Assembly (NCBI RefSeq): GCF_000090795.2
Contig: NW_003546260.1
Location: 274,650 to 313,634 of the forward strand
Direction: 5' to 3'
Source: Amphimedon queenslandica
Taxonomy: Eukaryota > Porifera > Demospongiae > Haplosclerida > Niphatidae
Length of the DNA stretch: 38,985 nt
Below the pieces are notes generated by a model that was given only the letters and a program-made list of their open reading frames with translations, was not told where the DNA came from and ran no database searches. Each line of letters starts with the position of its first letter. The stretch's first letter is position 1. Of the stretch, positions 10,063 to 19,433 are shown in pieces. A program made the position numbers and the translations under genes.

Positions 10063-11330
10063 TCAACATCTGAGTCATCTGAGCTATCAGAATCACTGAT
10101 GTCACTCTCCTCCATATCAAATTCATCTTCATCATCTTCTTCATCAACATGAATGATGAATTCTTCAACTTGCCTCCAATTTTCTAATCTATCAGCTGCG
10201 AAATACGCATCTTCCACTTTTTCATGAGTGTGTTTTATTAGATCTGACCACCTTTGGGGAGTTACTTCATGAAATCCTTCATCTACTAGTTTTGTAGTGC
10301 TGTTAGTGTGAAATCTTTATTGTTACTTTTAGCATAATGTTTGACTTGTGACCATGCCATTTCTATTGGATTTTGTTCACAATGATAAGGAGATAGTCTT
10401 ACAACTTCATGTCCTTCTGCTCTAGCCATTTTGTCTGTTACATATTTTTTATATTTTTGCTTATGTTTCTTAATGAGAGCATACAGATTTGCTTAATACA
10501 TCTAGCCGGTAAAAGAATACCATGATTTGTTAGCCAGGTAATCATATCTCCTTTTCTCCAATTGCTAGTGGGCAAAACTTCTTGCCTTCTGGAATGGTAT
10601 GATGCATTATCCATCACAATTATTGAGTCTGGTGGGATATTCTTCAATAGTTTATCTTCAAACCACTTTTCAAATATTTGATGGTTCATTTCTTCGNNNN
10701 NNNNNNNNNNNNNNNNNNNNNNNNNNNNNNNNNNNNNNNNNNNNNNNNNNNNNNNNNNNNNNNNNNNNNNNNNNNNNNNNNNNNNNNNNNNNNNNNNNNN
10801 NNNNNNNNNNNNNNNNNNNNNNNNNNNNNNNNNNNNNNNNNNNNNNNNNNNNNNNNNNNNNNNNNNNNNNNNNNNNNNNNNNNNNNNNNNNNNNNNNNNN
10901 NNNTCGATTTTGCCTCATTCGAATTAGAAATCCTGCTCTGTGGTCTGCTATACTTGGCTCTTCATAGTAAGACTGCTTGTTTTGCTGTTTTTTGAATTTG
11001 AACCCCATCTCCTTTAATAGTCTCCATAAGTTTTTTTTGGGTCCCTTCAATAAAGAATACATTAACAAAGATGAAAATTGAACTCAATATTTACCACATT
11101 AATACCTGCCTTTTTTAGTTCAGATAACAAATTATTCACTGTCACCTGAACCTTCATATCAAATAACTGATAGATCTTCCGTCGTATTGCAATACGGTCG
11201 AAACTATCAACAACCCTCTGTAAAAAAATCATTGCATTGTATTTAAATTTTAGTGCTACCTTCACACGAGAACATTTGTATCGCTTTGCAGGTGACTCAA
11301 AGTCTTCAGTCGACAAGCACTCATATTACT
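10063..11330 (-). pseudogene. Tc1-like transposase, frameshifted and gapped
   Basis: Exons read on the minus strand: up to about 11268 (RYKCSRVK), 11220-11094 (RVVDSFDRIAIRRKIYQ, a helix-rich DNA-binding part), intron, then GPKKNLWRLLKEMGFKFKKQ (from about 11042), the assembly gap, FEKWFEDKLL, then IVMDNASYHS (second catalytic Asp) and LSPYHCEQNPIEMAWSQVK (third acidic residue, Glu). The acidic tail near 10070-10150 (DEEDDEDEFD, DSDSSDDSDVDS) ends at a stop at 10063. A base is missing in an A run near 10300 (ACAAAACTAG), which shifts the frame just after FTLTALQN; the continuation VDEGFHEVTPQRW is in the next frame. The first catalytic Asp should lie within the gap. Probably inactive as sequenced. 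Confidence 0.8.
10697..10903. other. Assembly gap (207 N)
   Basis: A run of 207 N replaces sequence in the middle of the Tc1-like transposase. The length may be an estimate. About 69 codons, including the first catalytic aspartate region, are unknown. Confidence 1.
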
Positions 11331-12214
11331 TGAGTATGCGCCACACTATACATTTACCAAATCCTTTAATTTAGAGTAAAATCAATGCCATAATATAATT
11401 CTTGTACCAGTGATATCTATTGTTTTTTAAGAGGGCTTTTCATTTGTCCACCTCTTTTCCCCCTGCTTTTATTTTCCTCTCCAACAAAGTAATTGTAGAT
11501 CTTGACGACGAGCCTCTTCTCTCCATACTGGATCCTTTTCCCCTTCCCAGGCATAGCTAATCTAAAAAAATAAAAACTGGAATTAGAACAGAACAGGCTT
11601 TAAGTTTAATTAGCAATAACAATTATTATAAACAACTTATCCTTTTCCAAAATGATAGCTGTAATATATAATAGAAACAAATATGAAAAGCATTTTTTAT
11701 TTGTAATGTTACCTGAAGAACTTCAAAGGTATTTGTGTTACTGAAGTCTAACAAAAAGATGCAGCAGTCAAGTGAAGGATTAATATATAGTTTTCAGTAG
11801 GTGAAGAAGTCCAAGAGCACTGAAGAATGTAGTAATTCGTTTGTTTTTGTAAGTAAACCCAAGTGAAAACAGTTTTTAAAAGCTTCCATGTGGATAAATG
11901 CATAAAACGTGGGTAGGCGTTAACCGCCATGCCCTAATTAATTATGTTGCGTAATTTGATAGCGCATGACATTTAAACACGTGTTTTTCCTGTTTCTTCT
12001 CAACTGAAACTGACTATAACAGTAAATAGGGTGATCCTTTTAAGTGTTTTCCTCTTAAAAGTATAAATTGGGCTTCTTGAGTTATGTTATGCTATTATAT
12101 GAGACTTTCACTTTTGATTTTCTTCCTATTTTCGCTGATATCACAATTCGCTAAATTAAGGTCCCCTTGAAAACGCTAAAATTTAAGAGCGCAATTAATA
12201 CCCACCCTAAGGTA

Positions 12215-13298
12215 ATCCAGCATTAGTGCTAGCAAAAAGGTGTGGCTTTTGCTGCCAACTGTGCTTCAAAAGATGAAATATTTCCCTTTTATGACCACCA
12301 GCATCTATTCCTGGCTCATCAAGAAAATTAACAAAGACACAAAAAATGAATCCAGTGCTACAGGCTTAAACTAAGATGTGACATCTGAAAAATGTGATTT
12401 TTTAAATAGTAGCAGAGGATAAAGCTCCAGTACCTGAAATGCAGACTGATTTTTGATTCTAAACCCTTAATATCTTCCTTAATATCTTCTAATTCACTCA
12501 CTATTGTTTGGTGCCAATATCCACTACTACAAATTTGCCTATATCACATGCCAAATGTTCAGAATCTGTCAAGGCACACAACAAATAACCTAACATGCAA
12601 GTCCTGGACATCAGATGCTATCAGGGGCAACCAAACAAAACTCCCCTACTCATGGGAGACCCATACTGGATACAACTCCCTCATCAGAAAATATAACCCT
12701 CAAAGAAAACCCAACTGTCGGGATATAGGTCCCATTGCCACGGGGTAACCCATATTACTATCTCTTGAGACATACCTGATGTAATGTCTGCAGTGGATGG
12801 AGGTAAGGAAACCAAAGTAGATACCGCTGTCGGAACAGATCCTGAAGGAGAAGGGGATGTGGGAGATGAGATACTGTTGGATAATGTTACCTTGGAGCAG
12901 ACCATGTTCCATACCAGTGACCCCAGCATCTGGGGGAAGAGAAGCAGTAGCAGGAGTTGTTGCTCCAGCAAGAGCTGTTATCCCTGCGGACACCCGGGGA
13001 CTAAAAAACCTGGGATAACTAATGAGCTCCCACCAGTAGACACTACTATCAGTGGTGTTCCTAAAGAAATGGGGTGAAGAAGATGAATAGGTCGTCATAC
13101 TGTATACGCCATATATTTCACAGGTATGAAATTTCATGATTTGGCTGCTTTTTTGTATTTGTAAATCAAAATTTTGTGATTTTAATGTAATTACCATACC
13201 TACTATACAATCAGCACACTGTTTTGTGGATTTTGATTTTGCAAATTTTTTTGAAATGCGACAATCTAGAAATTTAATCTTGCAAAATATATGGGGTA
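12215..13298. other. Gene-free stretch with unassigned open frames
   Basis: Open frames overlap on both strands at 12548-13197 (for example one on the plus strand from 12784 with acidic and then Cys/Ser-rich residues). None shows a domain, and overlapping open frames on both strands suggest GC-rich repeat DNA rather than a gene. A weak inverted similarity (ccatatattt at 13107 and its complement near 13290) suggests a decayed foldback element. Confidence 0.4.
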
Positions 13299-13557
13299 CC
13301 GTAAATCCTTAAATAGAAGCCGCATTTGAATAAACGCCGGGGTAGCAATACAATTTAACTATAAATACGCAACACAGGCCTAGGAGTGATTCAGTAGTCT
13401 AGTGGATACTGTCTGAAGTTCCAGAAGTCAAAAGCATGAGGTCACGGGTTCGAACCCTGCTCTGGGCCTAATTTTTTTTTATTTTTTATATATTTTTTCG
13501 AGGTCCAAATACCATTTTAGGAAATAGACGCCCGGGCTTTTATTTAAGGAAATACGG
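13299..13557. mobile_element. Small foldback element (MITE) carrying a tRNA-like core
   Basis: The ends ccgtaaatccttaaatagaa (13299 on) and the reverse complement of ggcttttatttaaggaaata plus cgg (ending 13557) match at about 20 of 23 positions. The element is 259 bp. The tRNA-like stretch at 13377-13468 is inside it. No clear target duplication (TA-like on the left only). Confidence 0.6.
13377..13468 (+). repeat. tRNA-like (class II, degenerate) sequence with Pol III signals
   Basis: An A-box-like tagtctagtgg, a B box with a perfect T arm (cgggttcgaaccctg) and 5'/3' ends that can pair as a 7-bp acceptor stem (GGCCTAG with CTGGGCC, one G-U) are visible. A run of nine T follows at once, like a Pol III terminator. 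The anticodon arm does not fold cleanly and the length (92) is that of a Leu/Ser-type tRNA, so I read it as a tRNA-derived repeat, not a working tRNA. Confidence 0.5.
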
Positions 13558-14598
13558 ATATGGTATTGGGTGTTGAGAAATCACCTAAACAGGCAATGAC
13601 CCAGGCATAGGAGGGAGTGGGGGAAAGAGGGAAGGGATAACACCAGCAGCAGAGGGTGATAACAGCCAAGACCTAATACTTGAAACAGGCCGTGATCATG
13701 CTGGACCAAGCAACACAATGTGAGGAAAGATATGCCACCCAGACACAGCACTGCCGTGATCACATTTTGAAGACAAGAAAAATATCCACAGGAGCTTCTT
13801 CTCCACCTTTCAATGCCAAGAATACTTAGCAGACTTGCCCATATGTTAGCATATGCACTGCAATTCTAATCTGGAAACTGGGGAGGCCCCTGCTGATTTA
13901 TTCCATTTAAATCAGGCTCTAATTAGTTTTGATTAATTGAGTGACACTTACTGACATTTTCAATTTTCATGCATTTTAGCAATAAGTTTTTCTTGGAAGT
14001 ACTAACATTAAAGCACATGTAATTCAGGAAAATACTTTTTGCTAAACTGCGAATCGTACTGGTTGTGGTGAGGGTCTGCACTTAAGTCCTCTTGTTCAAA
14101 GTTGGTAACAAACCTAAAGATGTTGCCCCTCGGGACATATTCTCCAATAATAATGTGGTCCACTGCTAATTCAGCAAACAGTTATGTCATTCTAGCAAAG
14201 CACTGAGGCTCTGCATTATTATAAGAGAGCCTACTAGTGCAGTTACAGCTTTATGGGTATTGCTGGGGGCCCACCCCCTAATGGTTTAGGGGAAGTTTTC
14301 CTACTGCCCTGCAGCCAGATACTGAAATTGGTCTCTTCAGTATCCTCTGCAACTGACATCCTAGGTATTAGGTTTCTTCTCTGACACCATATAAAGCACA
14401 AAAGATAAGCAAAGAAACTAAAATGTATGTACAGGCAGAACAGACTGAACAGCCAATTCCTTGTTTACACAATCCCTGAACTACTGCACATGTGTGGTCC
14501 TGAAGGGTATTAACATCATTTAAATTCTCTGAATGTCAATAATTTTTTTCTGAAATTATTATATCATAGTGCATGTGGTGAATCAATTTTCATTTTAG
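13558..14598. other. Gene-free stretch before the first DNAJC2 exon seen
   Basis: I searched both strands for the missing 5' exons of DNAJC2 and found none that splice in frame. The stretch contains purine-rich (agggagtggggg) and AT-rich DNA without recognised coding potential. Confidence 0.4.
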
Positions 14599-17500
14599 AA
14601 TCAAGATCATTATGCTATGCTAGGGTTGAGTAGATTGCGTTACAAGGCATCTCCCAAAGAAATTAGGAAAGCTTGTTTGTAGAATTTTAATTGTGTCTTT
14701 GTAATGATTGGCTATTACAGATCAGCAACAAGTACTAATACATCATCCTGATAAGCAGGAAAATAAAGAAGATGCAACTTTTAAGTGCATTCAAATAGGT
14801 ATGATAGTTTGTGTTCTAATTTTTTAATGAATTTGTTGTAGCTTATGAAATATTGGGTAACCCAAAAAAGAGGAAATCCTATGACAGTATAGATCCCACA
14901 TTTAGTGATGTTGTGCCTTCTGTGTCTACTAATTCAAAGGAAAATTTTTATGACGTTTTTGAACCAGTGTTCAGAGATAATTCCAGGTTTGATTAATTAA
15001 AATTTGATATTTTTCCTTTTAGTTTTAGATGGTCAACAATTCAACCTGTTCCTATGCTTGGAAACTCTGAAGCTTCACTTGTAGAAGTAGAGAATTTTTA
15101 TAAATTTTGGTAACTTTTAGCCAGTCAGACTTTAATTTCTGTTTTACATTAAGGTATGAGTTCTCTTCTTGGAGGGAGTTTTCATTTCTCGATGAAGAAA
15201 ACCCAGAGAAAGCTGAATGGTAAGCTATTATAATACTAAGTTTCTGTTGCTATTTTGTTTGCAAAAGTCGTGAGGAGAGGCGTTGGATGGAGAAACAGAA
15301 CAAAGCTGCAAGACTTAAAAAGAAAAAAGAAGAAATGTCTAGAATACGCCAACTTGTTGGTTAGCATGGTGGCAGCTTTATTAGTTATTACTAGTTTTGG
15401 TAGATAATGCCTATGCTTGTGATCCACGAATAAAATATTTCAAAGAGAAAGAAAAGGAAGAGAAGGAAGCACAAAAAAGAGCTAAACAAGAAGCTGCAAA
15501 GTCTGAAGCTCTAAAAAAGAAATTGGTGACATAATGACTGCATGAATTTAATGATTATGAGTATTAGGAGAGAGAAAAAAAGGAAGAGGAGGAGAGGAAA
15601 CAGAAAGAATTAATGGAAGAAAAACAACGGCAGGTGATAGCTCAGCAGAAGCAAGAGAAAGAAGCATACAAAAAAGCTATCAAGAAGGAGAGAAAGGAAC
15701 TGAGGGGTTTTTGCAAGGTTAAGTATTATTATAAATATTATTTTCAATATTGTCATAGGATAAAGATTATTTTGTTCGGTCTGCAGATGACAAAATTAAG
15801 CTAATGCAGATAGTTGATCATCTTTGCGAAGTTTTACCAATTGATAGGTGTTAATGTGTTGTTCTGTATATGAATAATGTTTAATGTGTACTCTAGGCTA
15901 CAAAACCTTAACAGAAGCCTATGTGATGTAACAAACCTTGAAAAGGGGAGGCAATTGATTGAGAATGAAGCAGCTATACTTCGAGAAAAGGATGCAGAAG
16001 AGGAACGAAAAGCTTCTGCTGCTAGGGCAAAAGGTAAGGAACCTATTGGCCAAAGAATTATTTCTTATCTGACTAATAGCTAGCTCTGCTCAAGCTAAAC
16101 CCAGTTGCCAATGGACTAGGGATGAGACTCAGCTGTTAATCAAAGGAGTGACTACATACCCAGCTGGAACAGCGAGAAGGTATGGTATTGTATACACATA
16201 CCTGTAGCTAGAAATTGCTGTAGCCCAAAATTTTCGCCAGAAAATTCCTTTTTGCAGATTCTTTTTTGTAAGCAAATCTTGGTCTGCTGTAGAAGAGTAA
16301 ATTTTTAGGGAATAGATTTTTTATTTTGTCAATGTTAAAATTTGCAGAAAATTTAGATCAATGCAGGGTTTACCACAAAGCATGCTACATGCCGGGTTGG
16401 AGTCAATTAGGATTATAATCGTAATCGATTGTAATTGATTATATTTTTTTATAATCACTAAACAAACCCTGAAGCTTATAATCATAATCATAATCACGCA
16501 TTAAGGACAAAATAATCATTACAGTAATTATACATATTATGGCAAAGTATATAAATGATAACATACAATTATGATCACATTGTGTTAATTACTCAGTGTT
16601 ATAAATTGACTGCAACTTTGCCTTTAAGTCGAGAAATTTTATGTTCTTTAGCATTTATGTTCTCAGAAGTTAACGTAATTAACAAAATATTGAACAATTG
16701 AAATGTGTCTAATCATTGTATAATCATGATAAATTTGTTATAATCTCATGATAATCATGCACATAATCATAATTGTAATCATAATCATCAATGTTGCTGA
16801 TAATCATAATCATAATTATTCACATATACCCAGGTGTAATCATAATCATGATTATAATCATGCTAGTGTAATCAACTCCAAGTCTCCAACCCTGGCTACG
16901 TAAGCTAAAAAGCATACCATATAGTGGGAAATTTTGGAAAGAATTAAATTTAGCAAATTTGGAGTTTTGATAGCCAATTGCCAAATTAAAATCTGCCATT
17001 TTAAGCCTTTATACGCATGCTCAATGGGGATATGGCCACTAATTTGCCAAGTTAAAATTCACCAATCGCCAAATTTAGCAATTTGCCGAATCCCTTCAAA
17101 ATTTCCCGTTGTACTGTACTTGATCAACTGACAGCCTTGTAATAGCACATGACTTTTGAAGCAGCTCTTTAAAATTAATTTTGATTAGCATCTGCTCAAA
17201 ATAGCATGAGTACAATGTACATTATATGTGTTAGAAAATGTAATAGAAATGGAGAATTATTCTCTCCTAGTCATTTTTACCGGATATTTTAGCAAGTTCG
17301 AAAATTTATAAAATTCAATTTTGATTGTAATGAACTCAAAATTGAGATTTAACCTAAGGACATGTATATGTATTGGAAAAACATTCTAGTGATTGAGAGT
17401 TCTTTCCTAGTCATTGTTTATTAAATTTGTCCGGAGACCCTGTACTATGGTATTTGGCCTTTTCAGCAACTTTAAAAGTCGTAAAAAGTCTAATTTTGAT

Positions 17501-18394
17501 TCGAATCCACTAAAAATTTTATACAACAGAAGTACATGTACATGTATATGCATCAGAAAGTGTAATAAAATTGGAGCATTTTCTCCAAGCAATTTCTGGT
17601 GAAATATCATAATAACAGGATTTTTGCTTAGTGCTTAGCTTCTTGTTATCAAGTTACTCAAAAATTGCTAACAAGAAGCTGAGGTCCTACTATACAAAAA
17701 TCCTGTGAGAAACCTAATGCAGTATGAGTGAAAATGGAAGAGAGTAGAGTCATGGAGACTGAGAGAAAAAAATGTGTGGTAATTGATGTACGTAATGTTA
17801 TAATTTTTGTGCTTAGGTGGGAGGTAATTGCTCAATTTGTTAATGAGCATTCTTCTGATGCTTGTGAAGAGAAAACATCGGCACAAGTTATTGAAAAAGT
17901 TAAATTGCTGCGCAAGTTAGGTATGTGGGTTGGTGTACTAATTGGCTAATACTTGGGCATTACTGTATAGAGAGTGTCAATAAAGAAGATGCCTTTTCAC
18001 TATTTGAAAAGAAGCATGCCTCTAAAGAGTCTGTAGCTAGTGCACCTACAGTTAGAGATGGTAATGTATTATTTTTAATTGACTTTCGATGCTTGTTGTC
18101 TTTAGTATCTGAAGTACCTACGCCTTGGTCTGTACAAGAACAAAAGGTGAGTCATTTACTTTTTATAATGCTGTATTTTTCAGTTTTTGCATTTTTAGAT
18201 TCTTGAAGAAGCTTTACGCAAGTATCCTTCAAATACTCCCCAGAGGTGGGATAAAATTGCTGGAGAAGTGAGCTCCAGAACTAAGGAAGAGTGCATAGCA
18301 AGATTTAAGGTAGAATGGTCATTTATGGTGTATGTTTCAAATTATTTATTTGCCCCAGGAATTGGTAGCTAGAGTCAAAGCAAAAAAACAATAA
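14599..18394 (+). CDS. DNAJC2: DNAJC2 / zuotin (MPP11) co-chaperone, 5' end missing
   Basis: Sixteen exons join into 505 codons plus stop: 14599-14674, 14721-14798, 14842-14986, 15029-15109, 15154-15219, 15268-15359, 15404-15525, 15568-15717, 15759-15847, 15897-16033, 16080-16179, 17817-17920, 17971-18060, 18106-18146, 18199-18309, 18359-18394. The J domain opens with [10 protein letters not shown] and holds the HPD motif (LIHHPDK). Then come [10 protein letters not shown] and [11 protein letters not shown], typical of zuotin, and a long Lys/Glu-rich charged helix (ribosome-binding region). Two SANT/Myb domains follow ([31 protein letters not shown]), ending in VKAKKQ. In other animals the protein pairs with HSPA14 in the ribosome-associated complex. 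The human protein has about 80 residues before the J domain; those exons are not found here and a stop lies just upstream in frame. Introns are about 45 nt except the 1637-bp intron 16180-17816, which is full of foldback elements. Confidence 0.93.
16392..16893. mobile_element. AT-rich foldback element with ATAATCAT-type repeats
   Basis: It starts gggttggagtcaattag and ends in sequence whose complement reads gggttggagacttggagt then tgatta. In between are many copies of ataatcataatc in both orientations, so the whole element could fold on itself. It sits in the large DNAJC2 intron. Confidence 0.55.
16921..17118. mobile_element. Small TIR element in DNAJC2 intron
   Basis: The left end (gtgggaaattttggaaagaa then tttagcaaattt) and the complement of the right end (cgggaaattttgaagggatt then gctaaatttgg) are imperfect terminal inverted repeats. 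About 200 bp, no coding capacity. Confidence 0.55.
17615..17708. mobile_element. Short foldback element; half copy at 20585-20620
   Basis: taacaggatttttg then agcttcttgtta in the left half, and in the right half taacaagaagct then acaaaaatcctgt: one long imperfect hairpin of about 95 bp with a loop of about 20 bases. A single half (aacaggatttttgtataatt then gaagcttcttgtc) recurs in the large PXK intron at about 20585-20620. Confidence 0.6.
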
Positions 18395-18412
18395 ACAAAG
18401 CATTAATAATTA

Positions 18413-19381
18413 TTATTTACAACATAATGTGACTGGTGCTGTCCAATTATAGTGATATGATTTTATTGTTTCTATTTCATTCTGACAAAGGTAACCTTTG
18501 TCTTTCAAAAGTTTGTGTTTGTTCGTCATTGATTCACTCGTTTCTGGATGTGTAATAAGGTACTGATTCATACACCCTCGTGATGAAGGGCCAGTATTGA
18601 ACCTGATGTCATGATGACGCTTGATATCTTTCAATGGAGACATCCATACTCCTAGTCCTATGTCCTCATTGTCCGTATGATCTAAGTATGGACCCACGTG
18701 CACTATATAGGTCACGAGGTCTTTTGAAAGCACATATCCACCACCCTGAACATATGGAAGATACGACAAACAAAGGTTCCACTTTTGTTCAGCTTTATGT
18801 CCATTTCGTGTCACGTTTTGATTACCAACAAAATAACCCCATAAAAGTCTCTTGTTAGGAAGATGTCTTAATTCTGGCATTAGCTTTGCAACTGAAATGT
18901 AACTATGATCGTTGCATTTTAAGAGATGCTGAAAGTTAATATTAACTGCAGACCAGTTTAAAGCAGAGAGGAGCATTTTGGAATTGTATTGTTGAGTGTT
19001 TATGAACAAAATGTCATTGTACTGTTCACTTTCAAGCAGTGAAGGTTTGTGTTTACTAATTTTTAGCACAAATAAATGTGCTGCTGTCTTCAAATACCGT
19101 AGGTCAGACAACCATGTTTCACGTACAACTTGTCTTTGTTTGATTGAGTGTGGATGTGAAAAGATTAGTACCAGTACATCGACAGAAATGCCAGCGCAGG
19201 ATGGTGTCCTTATTTGTAATGTCGACTCATCGTATGCATATGGGTCATGTGACAAGCTGTCTGTAGAGCTGCTGGAGGGTGGTGCTGGTCTACTGCTAGT
19301 GTCTTCTTGATAGAAAAGAAGATAAGCCAGCGATAGCCCTATAAAGAAAGAGGTAATACTTTGCAGTACCAGACGCATCAC
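18413..19381 (-). CDS. Beta-1,3-galactosyltransferase 6-like (GT31), altered DxD
   Basis: A single-exon gene of 322 residues. Residues 1-23 are a short tail and one membrane span (type II Golgi anchor), then a Ser/Pro-rich stem. GT31 motifs are in order: RETW (87-90), FVLKISK, LNWSAVN, YVQGGGYVLS (210-219), EDIGLGVW (239-246), HDIRFNTG then SRGCMNQYLITH, and a C-terminal YNWTAPVTLCCK. The last parts match B3GALT6, which adds the second galactose of the proteoglycan linker. The usual metal-binding DDD (D-x-D) is replaced by Asn-Asp-His (CNDHSY, residues 157-159; bases 18905-18913). This calls activity into question; it could be a diverged or inactive paralogue. The stop is 18 bp from the DNAJC2 stop (convergent), and the start is 52 bp from the PXK start (divergent). 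Confidence 0.85.
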   Translation of the reverse strand: MMRLVLQSITSFFIGLSLAYLLFYQEDTSSRPAPPSSSSTDSLSHDPYAYDESTLQIRTPSCAGISVDVLVLIFSHPHSIKQRQVVRETWLSDLRYLKTAAHLFVLKISKHKPSLLESEQYNDILFINTQQYNSKMLLSALNWSAVNINFQHLLKCNDHSYISVAKLMPELRHLPNKRLLWGYFVGNQNVTRNGHKAEQKWNLCLSYLPYVQGGGYVLSKDLVTYIVHVGPYLDHTDNEDIGLGVWMSPLKDIKRHHDIRFNTGPSSRGCMNQYLITHPETSESMTNKHKLLKDKGYLCQNEIETIKSYHYNWTAPVTLCCK

Positions 19382-19433
19382 GAGACCCTTGAAATTTTCA
19401 AGCTGAAAAGGCGTTGTCGGACTGCCTCTCTAC

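Larger units (their letters stand above)
9239..12212 (-). mobile_element. Tc1/mariner-superfamily element, TA target duplication
   Basis: The terminal sequence ccttagggtgggtattaatt is found at 9239 and as its reverse complement ending at 12212. Both ends are directly flanked by TA (9237-9238 and 12213-12214), the target duplication of this superfamily. The TIR similarity continues for about 40 bp with some mismatches. The element is 2974 bp, with one transposase gene on the minus strand. A diverged direct repeat of about 100 bp (actcacaagccct-tactgca at 9888 and 9999) lies in its non-coding left part. The 207-base assembly gap lies inside the transposase. Confidence 0.85.

Noticed and set aside
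12548..13197. Overlapping open frames on both strands with acidic and Cys/Ser-rich residues
   Set aside because: No domain, no splice pattern, and open frames on both strands at once point to base composition, not to a gene.
13377..13468. Working tRNA-Leu, tRNA-Ser or tRNA-Sec gene
   Set aside because: The anticodon arm does not fold and the D arm is irregular; a tRNA-derived repeat is the safer reading.
16392..16893. ATAATCAT-type repeats as a CRISPR-like or satellite array
   Set aside because: Units are irregular, occur in both orientations and lie between inverted ends inside an intron, which fits a foldback element.
18634..19310. Plus-strand open frames within the galactosyltransferase gene
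   Set aside because: Shadows of the single-exon minus-strand gene, which has clear GT31 motifs.
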